Assembly (NCBI GenBank): GCA_009380095.1
Contig: WHSL01000033.1
Coordinates: 1-37,944 of the forward strand
Source: Streptosporangiales bacterium
GTDB taxonomy: Bacteria; Actinomycetota; Actinomycetes; Streptosporangiales; Streptosporangiaceae
Direction of reading: 5' to 3'
DNA: 37,944 nucleotides
In this document: positions 13,445 to 26,046 of the stretch, in pieces
Position numbering within the stretch: position 1 is the stretch's first letter
Layout of the letters: the number at the start of each line of letters is the position of its first letter
Position numbers and translations under genes: made by a program
The notes under the pieces: model-generated
What the model was told of the DNA's origin: nothing
Database searches by the model: none
What the model saw: only the letters and a program-made list of their open reading frames with translations

Positions 13445-16036
13445 TCAGCGGAGGGTGCCGTTCGTCATCCCCAATGGCGAGTCGGGGACCACGACGAGGC
13501 CCATCTCGGCGGGCCCGGTGAGCGCCGGGTTGCTGGGCAGCACGCGCACCGTGTAGCCGAACGAGCCGGCCCGGTCCAGCGACACCTCACCGGCGTACTT
13601 GACCAGCGGCCCCTCCTGGGACACGACGCTGAGCGCGGTGTGCCCGGGGTCGAGCAGGTCGTCGCCTTCGTCCACGCGGCCGGAGACGACCTCCACGCAG
13701 ACGTCGTCCGCGCCGAGGTCACCGAGCACGACCGTGGCCCGCACATGCATGTCCGAGCCCAGCTGCGGCGCCGCGTACTCCGCCTCGACGTGCTCGATCC
13801 GCACCCCCGGCCAGGACTTGAGCACCCGCTGCTTCCACGCGGCCAGCTCCCGTACCCCGCGCAGGTCGCCCTCGACGAGCGCACGCGAGGACTCCGCGGC
13901 GGGCTGGTACAGCTCGACCACGTAGTCGCGCAGCATCCGCCCGGCCAGCACCTTCGGGCCGAGCGTGATCAGCGTGTGCTTGACCATCTCCAGCCAGCGG
14001 CGCGGCAGCCCGTCGGCGTCCCGGGTGTAGAAGCGCTCGGTGACGTGCTCGCCGATGAGCTCGTACAGCGCCGTGGCCTCCAGCTCGTCGCGGCGCTCCG
14101 GGTCGGCGGTGCCGTCGGCGGACGGGATCGCCCAGCCGTTAGAGCCGTCGAACCACTCGTCCCACCAGCCGTCCTTGATGGACAGGTTGAGACCGCCGTT
14201 CAGCACCGCCTTCATCCCGGAGGTGCCGCAGGCCTCCAGCGGACGCAGCGGGTTGTTCATCCACACGTCGCACCCGGTGACCATGGACTTGCCGAGCGCC
14301 ATGTCGTAGTCGGGCAGGAAGACGATGCGGTGCCGCACCTCGGCGTCGTCGGCGAACCGGACGATCTCCTGGATCAGCTTCTTGCCGCCCTCGTCCGCCG
14401 GATGCGCCTTGCCGGCGATGACGATCTGCACCGGGCGGTCCGGGTCGAGCAGCAGCGCCTTGAGCCGCTTCCGGTCCTTGAGCATCAGCGTGAGCCGCTT
14501 GTACGACGGCACGCGCCGGGCGAAGCCGATGGTCAGCACGTCCGGGTCGAGCGCGTCGTCGATCCAGCCGATCTCCGCCTCGCTGGCGCCGCGCTGCCGC
14601 CACGACTCGCGCAGCCGCCGCCGGGCGTCCAGAACCAGCCGCTCGCGCTGGATCCGGCGCAACCCCCACAGCTCCGCGTCGTCGATCTCCCGTACGCGGT
14701 CGAAGCCCTCGCCGCGGGAGAGCCGGTCGCGCCCGGCCGTACGGTCCGCCAGGTCCAGGAACTCCTGCCCCACCCAGGTGGGCGCGTGCACCCCGTTGGT
14801 GATCGAGCCGATCGGCACCTCGGAGGTGTCGAAGCCCGGCCACAGCCCGTGGAACATCTCCCGGCTGACCGCGCCGTGCAGCTCGGAGACGCCGTTCACC
14901 CGCTGGGCCAGGCGCATCCCCATGATCGCCATGTTGAACACGGCCGGGTCGCCCTCGGGGTAGGTCTCGGCGCCGAGCGCGAGGATCCGCTCCACGGGCA
15001 GGCCCGGGATGGCCGCGTCGCCGCTGAAGTGCTCCTCGATGAGGTCGCGCGGGAACCTGTCGATGCCCGCGGGGACCGGCGTGTGCGTGGTGAACAGCGT
15101 GCCCGCGCGGGCCGCCTCCAGCCCCTCGTCGAAGGTGAGCCCGCGCTCCTCCACGTACTCCCGGACCCGCTCCAGGCCGAGGAACCCCGCGTGCCCCTCG
15201 TTGCTGTGGAACACCTCGGGCGCGGGGTGGCCGGTGATCCTGCAGTACGCGCGGACCGCGCGGGTGCCGCCGATGCCGAGCAGCAGCTCCTGGCGGAGCC
15301 GGTGCTGGCCGCCGCCCCCGTACAGCCGGTCGGTGACATCGCGTAGGTCGGGCTCGTTGTCCTCGACGTAGGTGTCGAGCAGCAGCAGCGGCACCCGGCC
15401 CACCTGGGCCAGCCAGACGTGCGCGAGCATCGGCCGGCCGCCGGGCAGCGGAACGGAGATCCGCACCGGAGCGCCGTCCTCCTCGCGGAGCAGCGTGAGC
15501 GGCGCGCCGTTCGGGTCCTGCGACGGGTAGTGCTCCAGCTGCCAGCCCTCCGGCGAGAGCGACTGGCTGAAGTAGCCGTGCCGGTACTGCAGGCCCACCC
15601 CGATGATCGGCACGCCCAGGTCGCTGGCGGTCTTGAGGTGGTCACCGGCGAGGATGCCGAGGCCGCCGGAGTACTGCGGCAGCGCCGAGGTGATGCCGTA
15701 CTCCGCGGAGAAGTACGCGATCGCGGAAGGCGCGCCCGCCACCGACTGGTACCAGCGCGGCGCGGTCAGGTAGTCGCGCAGGTCCTCGGCGGCGTCGCCG
15801 AGCCGGCGCAGGAAGCGGCGGTCGGCGGCGAGCTCGTCGAGTCGCTCCGGGGCGATCTCGCCGAGCAGCCGTACGGGGTCGTGCCGTACGGCCTCCCAGG
15901 TCTCGGGGTCGATGGCCGCGAAGACCTCACGGGTCTCGGCATGCCACGACCAGCGCAGGTTGGCGGCGAGTTCGCCCAGCGGGGCGAGGGGCTCGGGGAG
16001 AACGGTTCGGACGGTGAACCGGCGGATGGCCTTCAC
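13445..16036 (-). CDS. glgP: Alpha-glucan (glycogen) phosphorylase
   Basis: 863 residues, the size of the actinobacterial phosphorylase subfamily with an N-terminal DUF3417 segment. It releases glucose 1-phosphate from alpha-1,4-glucan ends in the cytosol. Visible signatures include YFSAEYGI, YSGGLGILAGDHLK, FHSNEGHAGF, THTPVPAGIDRF and the PLP-site block EACGTSGMKAVLNGG with Lys609 as the Schiff-base lysine. I chose the GTG at 16036 (MKAIRRFTV) rather than the TTG at 16045 because family members begin there. No Shine-Dalgarno is seen, and a TACGGT box ends eight bases before the GTG, which fits a leaderless transcript. It is divergent from glgE and provides the breakdown arm of the glucan cycle. 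Confidence 0.95.
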   Translation of the reverse strand: MKAIRRFTVRTVLPEPLAPLGELAANLRWSWHAETREVFAAIDPETWEAVRHDPVRLLGEIAPERLDELAADRRFLRRLGDAAEDLRDYLTAPRWYQSVAGAPSAIAYFSAEYGITSALPQYSGGLGILAGDHLKTASDLGVPIIGVGLQYRHGYFSQSLSPEGWQLEHYPSQDPNGAPLTLLREEDGAPVRISVPLPGGRPMLAHVWLAQVGRVPLLLLDTYVEDNEPDLRDVTDRLYGGGGQHRLRQELLLGIGGTRAVRAYCRITGHPAPEVFHSNEGHAGFLGLERVREYVEERGLTFDEGLEAARAGTLFTTHTPVPAGIDRFPRDLIEEHFSGDAAIPGLPVERILALGAETYPEGDPAVFNMAIMGMRLAQRVNGVSELHGAVSREMFHGLWPGFDTSEVPIGSITNGVHAPTWVGQEFLDLADRTAGRDRLSRGEGFDRVREIDDAELWGLRRIQRERLVLDARRRLRESWRQRGASEAEIGWIDDALDPDVLTIGFARRVPSYKRLTLMLKDRKRLKALLLDPDRPVQIVIAGKAHPADEGGKKLIQEIVRFADDAEVRHRIVFLPDYDMALGKSMVTGCDVWMNNPLRPLEACGTSGMKAVLNGGLNLSIKDGWWDEWFDGSNGWAIPSADGTADPERRDELEATALYELIGEHVTERFYTRDADGLPRRWLEMVKHTLITLGPKVLAGRMLRDYVVELYQPAAESSRALVEGDLRGVRELAAWKQRVLKSWPGVRIEHVEAEYAAPQLGSDMHVRATVVLGDLGADDVCVEVVSGRVDEGDDLLDPGHTALSVVSQEGPLVKYAGEVSLDRAGSFGYTVRVLPSNPALTGPAEMGLVVVPDSPLGMTNGTLR

Positions 16037-16044
16037 GCGGACCA

Positions 16045-16050
16045 ACCGTA
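16045..16050 (-). promoter_or_regulatory. Candidate -10 box of glgP (leaderless)
   Basis: TACGGT on the minus strand ends eight bases before the chosen GTG. TTCTCA lies 18 bases upstream and matches four of six -35 positions. TACGGT is frequent in this DNA, so this is weak by itself. Confidence 0.35.
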
Positions 16051-16428
16051 ATCACAGTTCGGAGGACGTGAGAACCGAACCGGCAACCTCACCGATGCGT
16101 GTCGCGACGGTTTTGCCCGTTCGGCGGGGGGTTACGCCGGAGCCACCCGATCCGGGCGCCCGGTTACCGATTCAGCCCGTTTTGCCGGGGCAGAGTGGGA
16201 GGCGACCGCTCTGATACCTGGAATGTGACATGGCCCACATGACCGGCGGTCGTAACACGGCCGAAACCGCACCGTCAGCCCGTGACACTTGTGCGCGGGG
16301 AGTCACCCGGCGCATCACCCCCCGGCATGGCGTGCGCGGGCGGAGCGTGCCCGGCGGTCACAGATCATTCTCTCTGAAACCCCAGGTAACAGGTCTATTC
16401 GCTGTGTCGTTCCAGTAATCACGAACAC

Positions 16429-16434
16429 TACGGT
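16429..16434 (+). promoter_or_regulatory. Candidate -10 box of glgE (leaderless)
   Basis: TACGGT ends seven bases before the glgE ATG, so transcription would begin at or next to the A of the ATG. No clear -35 is visible. The arrangement mirrors that at glgP. Confidence 0.35.
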
Positions 16435-16441
16435 TAGGGCG

Positions 16442-18408
16442 ATGGTCGGACGCATTCCCATTCTCGATGTACGGCCCGTGCTGGACTGCGGGGTCGCCAA
16501 AGCGGTCGCCGGCGAGTCCTTCGAGGTCAGCGCCACGGTGTTCCGCGAGGGCCACGAACGGCTGGGCTGCGGGGTCGTGCTGCACGACCCGCGCGGCCGG
16601 CGCGGCCCGCTGACGTACATGACCGAAACGGTGCCGGGCACCGACCGGTACGCCGCCGAGGTGACCGTCACCACCGAGGGGCGCTGGACGTTCACGGTCG
16701 AGGCCTGGGGCGATCCGATCGCGCACTGGATCCACGACGCGGAGATCAAGGTCCCCCGCGGGCAGGACGTCGAGCTGATGCTGGAGGAGGGCGCGCTGCT
16801 GTACGAGCGCGCCGCCAAGGGCGTGCCCAAGCGACACCGCCCGGTGCTCCAGCAGTCCGCCGAGGTGCTGCGCAACCCGGCCATCGCGGCGCACGAACGG
16901 CTCGCGGCCGCGCTGGACGAGGAGATCATCGGCCTGCTGCGCGAGCACCCGCTGCGCGAGCTGGTCACGCGCTCCGGCCGGCATCCGGTGATGGTTCACC
17001 GCGAGCGCGCGCTGTACGGCTCCTGGTACGAGTTCTTCCCCCGCTCGGAGGGCGCGTCGATCGATCCGCCACGCTCCGGCACGTTCAAGACCGCGGCCGA
17101 CCGGCTCCCGGCCATCGCCGAGATGGGCTTCGAGGTCGTCTACCTGCCGCCGGTCCACCCGATCGGCTACTCCTTCCGCAAGGGCCGCAACAACACGCTG
17201 GTGGCCCAGCCCGGCGACCCCGGCTCCCCGTGGGCGATCGGCTCGCACGAGGGCGGCCACGACGCGGTCCACCCCGACCTGGGCACGATCGACGACTTCG
17301 ACTTCTTCGTCGGCAGAGCCGGGGAGCTCGGCATGGAGGTGGCGCTGGACCTGGCGCTGCAGTGCTCCCCCGACCATCCCTGGGTGCAGGAGCACCCGGA
17401 CTGGTTCAACATCCGGGCGGACGGCTCGATCGCGTACGCGGAGAACCCGCCGAAGAAGTACCAGGACATCTATCCGCTGAACTTCGACAAGGACCCCGAG
17501 GGGATCTACGCGGAGGTGCTGCGGGTGGTACGGCACTGGATGGACCACGGCGTGCGGATCTTCCGGGTGGACAACCCGCACACCAAGCCGGTGCCGTTCT
17601 GGGAACGGCTGCTCGCCGAGATCGCGAAGTCCGACCCGGACGTGCTGTTCCTGGCGGAGGCGTTCACCCGGCCGGTCGTGATGCACACCCTCGCGAAGAT
17701 CGGCTTCCACCAGAGCTACACGTACTTCACCTGGCGCAACACGCGGCAGGAGCTCGAGGAGTACCTGACCGAGCTGAGCACGGTCTCGGCCCCGTACATG
17801 CGGCCGAACTTCTTCGTCAACACGCCGGACATCCTGCACGCCTACCTTCAGTACGGCGGGCGCGCGGCGTTCGAGATCCGTGCCGTGCTGGCCGCGCTGC
17901 TCTCCCCGACGTGGGGCGTCTACTCGGGCTACGAGCTGTGCGAGCACACCGCCGTACGGCCCGGTAGCGAGGAGTACCGCGACTCGGAGAAGTACCAGTA
18001 CCGGCCCCGCGACTGGGCCGCCGCGGAGCGTGCGGGAACCACCGTCGCGCCGTTGATTCGGAAGTTGAACAACCTTCGGCGCGCCCATCCTGCGCTGAAA
18101 CATCTACGTAACCTAAAGTTCCACTACGCCGATCAACCCGAGCTGATCAGCTTCTCGAAGCGTGAGCCGGGCCCCGCAGACGACGGTCTCGGGGACGCCG
18201 TCCTGGTCGTCGTGAACCTCGATCCGCACCAGGCCCACGAGGCCACGGTGTACTTGGACCTACCCGCGCTCGGGCTCGCCCCGGACGAGGAGTTCGTGGT
18301 GACCGACGAGCTCTCGGGTGAGTCCTACCGCTGGGGCGCCGCCAACTACGTCCGCCTCGACCCACATGTCCAGACCGCCCACATCTTCACGCTTCGGAGA
18401 AGCGAGTC

Positions 18409-18412
<4 letters not shown>
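16442..18412 (+). CDS. glgE: Alpha-1,4-glucan:maltose-1-phosphate maltosyltransferase
   Basis: 656 residues. GlgE transfers maltosyl units from alpha-maltose 1-phosphate to the non-reducing ends of glucans, the polymerising step of the GlgE pathway. It is a GH13 enzyme: an N-terminal beta domain ([12 protein letters not shown] onward), then the barrel with [17 protein letters not shown], the nucleophile Asp377 in [10 protein letters not shown] and the acid/base Glu406 in LAEAFTRP, and a C-terminal beta domain. RVDNPHTKP separates GlgE from ordinary amylases. The ATG at 16442 starts at the conserved N-terminus; an in-frame upstream extension lacks similarity. The stop codon overlaps the treS start by four bases, so the two are translationally coupled. 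Confidence 0.95.
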
Positions 18413-20193
<1,781 letters not shown>

Positions 20194-20233
20194 CGCATGA
20201 CCTGACGGGCGGTTTGGAGGCGAAGTTTCTCTC

Positions 20234-21610
20234 ATGGCTGAGCGGCTCGAGGAGTGCCTGGCCGAGTGGTTGCCGCGGCAGCGGTGGTTCGCCGGGAAGG
20301 ACCGTGAACTCACCCACGTCACGGTCCTGGCCGACACCGAGCTGAGGCCCGGTGACCCGTCGCTACGGCACCTCGTCGTGGCGGCCCACCAGGGCCATCA
20401 GGACGAGACGGCGGACCGGTACCAGGTGCTCCTCGGGCGGCGGACCGTGCTGCCCGACCGGCTCAGGCACGTCGAGATCGGTCAGTGGGACGGCGGGCAC
20501 GGGTACGACGCCGCGCACGACGCCGGTCTCACCGGCGAACTGCTGGAGCGGTTCGCCTCCGAGGCCGGCGCGGGGCGGCTCGGCTTCCACCGGCTGCCGC
20601 CCCCCGTCACCACCGGCCTGCCCAGCCTGGTGATCGGCGGGGAGCAGTCCAACACCACGCTGATCTACGGCGAGGAATACGTCTGCAAGCTGTTCCGCCG
20701 GCTGTGGCCGGGGGTCAACCCCGACCTCGAGCTCACCGCCGCGCTCGCGGCGCGCCGCTCGCGGCACGTCGCGCGGCCGCACGGCTGGTTCGAGATGCCG
20801 CTGGACGGCGAGCCGACCACGCTCGGCTTACTGCAGGAGTACCTCCGCACCGCGACCGACGGCTGGGTGCTCGCCGCCACCAGCGTCCGCGACCTGTACG
20901 CCTCGCCGGAGATCCCGGTCGCCGAGGCCGGCGGCGACTTCTCCGGGGAGGCGGGCCGGCTCGGGCGGGCCACCGCCGAGGTCCACCGCGACCTGGCCCA
21001 GGCCTTCGACACCGGGGTGGTGCCGGGCGACGAGCTGATCGAGGTGGCGCACGGCATGCACGCGCGGCTCTCCACCGCGGTGGCGGCGGTGCCGGCGCTG
21101 GCGCCGTACGCCGAGCGGGTCGGCGTGGTGTTCGACGAGTTCGCCAAGCTGGAGCGGCCGCTCCCGGTGCAGCGCGTGCACGGCGACTACCACCTGGGCC
21201 AGGTCGTCCGTACGCACAGCGGCTGGGTGCTGCTCGACTTCGAGGGCGAGCCCGCCAAGCCGGTGACCGAGCGCCGCGCCATGTCCAGCCCGCTGCGCGA
21301 CGTGGCCGGGATGCTGCGCTCCTTCGACTACGCGGCGCGGCACCAGCTCATCGGGCATCCCGACGAGTCCCGGCTGGCCGGGGTGGCGCGCTCCTGGGCC
21401 GCGCACAACCGGGACGCGTTCTGCGCCGGCTACGCCGAGGCCGCCGGCGGGGATCCGCGCGAGCAGGCGGTGGCGCTGCGCGCGTACGAGTTCGACAAGG
21501 CGGTGTACGAGGTCGTCTACGAGGCGCGCAACCGCCCGTCCTGGCTGCGCATCCCGCTCGACTCGATCGCCGCGCTCGTCGGAGCCGACCCCGTTGTCGA
21601 GTCTTCCTAG
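20234..21610 (+). CDS. mak: Maltokinase
   Basis: 458 residues, the normal length for actinobacterial maltokinase (Mak, also called Pep2). It phosphorylates maltose with ATP to give maltose 1-phosphate, the GlgE donor. The N-terminal cap has LPRQRWFAGKDREL; the kinase core has HGDYHLGQ (catalytic Asp318) and LLDFEGEP (metal-binding Asp335), as in aminoglycoside-phosphotransferase-like kinases. A GGAGG at 20216-20220 lies 13 bases before the ATG, a rather long spacing, so initiation may be modest. It sits between treS and glgB, completing the TreS-Mak-GlgE relay. Confidence 0.94.
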   Translation: MAERLEECLAEWLPRQRWFAGKDRELTHVTVLADTELRPGDPSLRHLVVAAHQGHQDETADRYQVLLGRRTVLPDRLRHVEIGQWDGGHGYDAAHDAGLTGELLERFASEAGAGRLGFHRLPPPVTTGLPSLVIGGEQSNTTLIYGEEYVCKLFRRLWPGVNPDLELTAALAARRSRHVARPHGWFEMPLDGEPTTLGLLQEYLRTATDGWVLAATSVRDLYASPEIPVAEAGGDFSGEAGRLGRATAEVHRDLAQAFDTGVVPGDELIEVAHGMHARLSTAVAAVPALAPYAERVGVVFDEFAKLERPLPVQRVHGDYHLGQVVRTHSGWVLLDFEGEPAKPVTERRAMSSPLRDVAGMLRSFDYAARHQLIGHPDESRLAGVARSWAAHNRDAFCAGYAEAAGGDPREQAVALRAYEFDKAVYEVVYEARNRPSWLRIPLDSIAALVGADPVVESS

Positions 21611-21644
21611 TTCATGGTTTCGTACCGCTGAGGAGTGACCGTAC

Positions 21645-23819
<2,175 letters not shown>

Positions 23820-23820
23820 C

Positions 23821-23872
23821 CCGAGACGTCGTCTCGGCGGCGTCTCGGCGGCGTCTCGGCGGCGTCTCGGAG
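23821..23872. repeat. Tandem 11-bp repeats CGTCTCGGCGG with hairpin
   Basis: Three full copies (23830, 23841, 23852) and a partial fourth ending near 23872. The preceding CCGAGACG (23821-23828) is complementary to the CGTCTCGG in every copy, so several alternative hairpins are possible. It fills the gap between the convergent glgB and thioesterase genes and may act as a two-way terminator. Confidence 0.8.
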
Positions 23873-23875
23873 CGA

Positions 23876-24361
23876 TCACCCGGCGCGCGGGTCGGTGGTG
23901 GGGTCGTAGGACTCGTTGGGGACGAGGCCGGCGGTGGCGTGGGCGACGCGTTTGCCTTCGGGGGTGTAGATGACGGACTGGGCGACCATGCGGCGGCGTC
24001 CGGGGTGCAGCAGTTCGGCGCGGACCGGGTAGTCGACGCCGGCGTCCGCGCCGCGGAGGAAGTCGATGTTGAGGTTGAGCGTGAGCATGGGCAGGAAGCG
24101 TTCGCCGACGCTGACACCGGCCATGCAGGCCGAGTCGTCCAGCACCATGGAGATGTAGCCGCCGGCCACGCCGCCCTGCACGTTCAGCGTGTGCGGGGTG
24201 GGCGACCAGATCAGCTCCACCCGGCCGCGCTCGGCGGACACGAGCCGGAGGCCCACGTGCTCGAAGTGCGGGCTCCAGGGCATCTCGGCCCGGGCGAGCT
24301 CGGTGAGCAGCTCGACCCCGGACAGCGACGCCGCGCGGGCGAACGGCGACTCGACGGCCAC
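23876..24361 (-). CDS. PaaI-type hotdog-fold thioesterase
   Basis: 161 residues. The segment TLNVQGGVAGGYISMVLDD followed by SACMAG matches the helix of hotdog acyl-CoA thioesterases (PaaI/4HBT family), and MLTLNLNIDFLRGA is the strand that follows. It probably hydrolyses an acyl-CoA in the cytosol; the substrate is unknown. The usual HGG of the family reads AGG here, so activity is not assured. The start is GTG at 24361, with GAGGAGAG just upstream. Its leader consists of seven 14-bp tandem repeats, and its 3' side abuts an 11-bp repeat array. A TetR gene is divergent on the other side. Confidence 0.85.
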   Translation of the reverse strand: MAVESPFARAASLSGVELLTELARAEMPWSPHFEHVGLRLVSAERGRVELIWSPTPHTLNVQGGVAGGYISMVLDDSACMAGVSVGERFLPMLTLNLNIDFLRGADAGVDYPVRAELLHPGRRRMVAQSVIYTPEGKRVAHATAGLVPNESYDPTTDPRAG

Positions 24362-24372
24362 AGGCTCTCCTC

Positions 24373-24477
24373 GGTCTCGTGGTTGCGGTCTCGTGGTTGC
24401 GGTCTCGTGGTTGCGGTCTCGTGGTTGCGGTCTCGTGGTTGCGGTCTCGTGGTTACGGTCTCGTGGTTGCGGTCTCG
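24373..24477. repeat. Seven-and-a-half tandem copies of the 14-bp unit GGTCTCGTGGTTGC
   Basis: Copies begin at 24373, 24387, 24401, 24415, 24429, 24443, 24457 and (partial) 24471. Only the sixth differs, with TTAC for TTGC. The array lies between the divergent thioesterase and tetR genes, ending 12 bases before the thioesterase start, so on the minus strand it is 5' leader or promoter DNA. There are no spacers, so it is not a CRISPR array. Confidence 0.95.
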
Positions 24478-24648
24478 GTCCGCTGCCTTACGGGGAGGGT
24501 AACCGGCCCGTCCGGAACTCCCCCGGGCGGGCGCGGCGCGGATTCTTTTGTGATGGCACGGACACGGTCGGCGATCTTCCGCCGGTGAGACGTGATCCCG
24601 TACGGTAGGTCAGCCGGTGTCGACCCAGGTGAGCAAGTGAGGCGTGCG

Positions 24649-25251
24649 GTGGTAAAGAAGGACGTGGCGGTGGACGCCGAGTCCGGTGACAACCGGGAGC
24701 GGATCCTCGATGCGGCGCGCCGCCGCTTCACGGCGCAGGGCTACACCGGCACGACGATCCGGCAGATCGCCGCGGACGTGGGCGTCGACCTGGCGCTGGT
24801 GCACTACTTCTTCGGGACGAAGGACGCGCTGTTCGTCGCGGCCATGGAGCTGCCGCTGAACCCGGCCACGACGGCGTCGGAGATGATCGCCGAGGCCCGG
24901 ACCGGCGACTTCGGCGTCCGGCTCGTCCGGCGGCTGCTGGACATCTGGCAGGACGCCGCGTCGCAGAACCCGATGCTGGCGATGGTCCGGTCGGCCGCCA
25001 CCCACGACGAGGCGGCCCGCATGCTGCGCGAGTTCTTCGCCGACGTGGTAGTCGGCCCCGTGGTCGCGAGCCTGGAGATGGACGAGCCGGAGCTGCGGGT
25101 CTCGCTGGCGTCCTCGCAGATCACCGGCCTCGCCTTCGTCCGCCACGTGATCCAGCTGGAGCCGCTGGCCTCGGCCGACCCCGACACGGTCGCCGCCTGG
25201 GTCGGCCCCACCATCCAGCGTTACCTCACCGCCCCGGTCCCCAACCCCTGA
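24649..25251 (+). CDS. TetR-family transcriptional regulator
   Basis: 200 residues. The N-terminal HTH is typical: RERILDAARRRFTAQGY, TGTTIRQIAADVGVDLALVHYFFGTKDALFVAAM. The C-terminal part fits the ligand-binding and dimerisation domain of the TetR C-terminal type with FxxMVRSAATHDEAA. The GTG at 24649 is preceded by GTGAGG with a six-base spacer, better than the upstream GTG at 24592. It is divergent from the thioesterase across the 14-bp repeat array, which makes that gene its most likely target. The ligand is unknown. It converges with the Uma2 gene 14 bases later. Confidence 0.92.
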   Translation: MVKKDVAVDAESGDNRERILDAARRRFTAQGYTGTTIRQIAADVGVDLALVHYFFGTKDALFVAAMELPLNPATTASEMIAEARTGDFGVRLVRRLLDIWQDAASQNPMLAMVRSAATHDEAARMLREFFADVVVGPVVASLEMDEPELRVSLASSQITGLAFVRHVIQLEPLASADPDTVAAWVGPTIQRYLTAPVPNP

Positions 25252-25265
25252 CCCAGGACCCCATA

Positions 25266-25880
25266 TCAGTCGAGAAGCACGCCCGTGTCGAGGGTGCTGC
25301 CGAAGGGCTCGGGTAGGTCCAGCGGATCTCCGGCGGTGACTTGGGTGATCGTCTCGTAACGAGCGCCCCTGGGCTGGGAGTACAGGGTCACCGTCCAGGG
25401 ATCGTCGAGCGGATCGATCACCAGGTAGACCGGAATGCCCGCCTGAGCGTACGTGCGCGGCTTCGCATCCTTGTCGTCCGTGACCGAGGACCGGGACACG
25501 ACCTCGGTGGCCATCAGGACTCCATGGCTGACGATGTGGCAAGGATCGTATTCAGGCGCGTCGAGCGGGACGACGATCAGATCGGGAGCCGGCCGTTCCT
25601 CGTGCGGCGCCGAATAGAGGCCGATATCAGGCAGCGACTCCCACCCGCGTTCGCCGCACAGGTCGTCGAGCGCACGGTACAGCCGCATGACGATCCGGAT
25701 GTGCTGCCGACTGGCCGTGGGGCTCACGACGATGCGCCCGTCGTACAGCTCGACCTTCTGTCCCGGCAGGTCGAGTTCCTCGTAGATGCGCAGGAGCTCG
25801 TCGTGGCCGACACCGGAAACCTCGACCCGCGCGTTGTCCGGCACATGGAGCCGCTCGGAAACCATGACCACATCATTCAC
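25266..25880 (-). CDS. Uma2-family (DUF820) putative restriction endonuclease
   Basis: 204 residues from the furthest start. YEELDLPGQKVELYDGRIVVSPTAS and APDLIVV, then TEVVSRSS and DAKPRTYAQAGIPVYLVID, match the Uma2/DUF820 family with a PD-(D/E)xK nuclease fold (acidic residues in PDL and TEV, Lys in DAK). Such genes are numerous in actinomycetes and cyanobacteria; their biological role is poorly known. Start choice is open: GTG 25880 sits directly against GGGGGAA, while GTG 25871 or ATG 25865 give more normal spacing. It appears to be a single-gene unit; 166 bases without recognisable features separate it from sppA. Confidence 0.85.
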   Translation of the reverse strand: MNDVVMVSERLHVPDNARVEVSGVGHDELLRIYEELDLPGQKVELYDGRIVVSPTASRQHIRIVMRLYRALDDLCGERGWESLPDIGLYSAPHEERPAPDLIVVPLDAPEYDPCHIVSHGVLMATEVVSRSSVTDDKDAKPRTYAQAGIPVYLVIDPLDDPWTVTLYSQPRGARYETITQVTAGDPLDLPEPFGSTLDTGVLLD

Positions 25881-26046
25881 TTCCCCCGAGGGTGTGCGCC
25901 AGTTCTCTGGGGTGAACCGGCGGCGATGACCAGCACGCTAGCCGTGTCCGGCGGGCACCGTCGGGGACCGAACGGGCATCCCGGCCATGTCGGGCGGAGG
26001 TTTACTGATCGGTCGTTAGGGTCCGTAAAGATGCGGACCCGGGCGC

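Larger units (their letters stand above)
16037..16441. promoter_or_regulatory. Divergent glgP-glgE control region
   Basis: 405 bases without a convincing gene; a frame open through its right half is an upstream extension of glgE with no coding character. It must hold the promoters of both glgP and the glgE operon. Apart from the two near-start TACGGT boxes I see no strong operator or large hairpin. Confidence 0.6.

Noticed and set aside
24373-24477. CRISPR array
   Set aside because: The 14-bp units are directly abutting with no spacers, and no cas gene is present.
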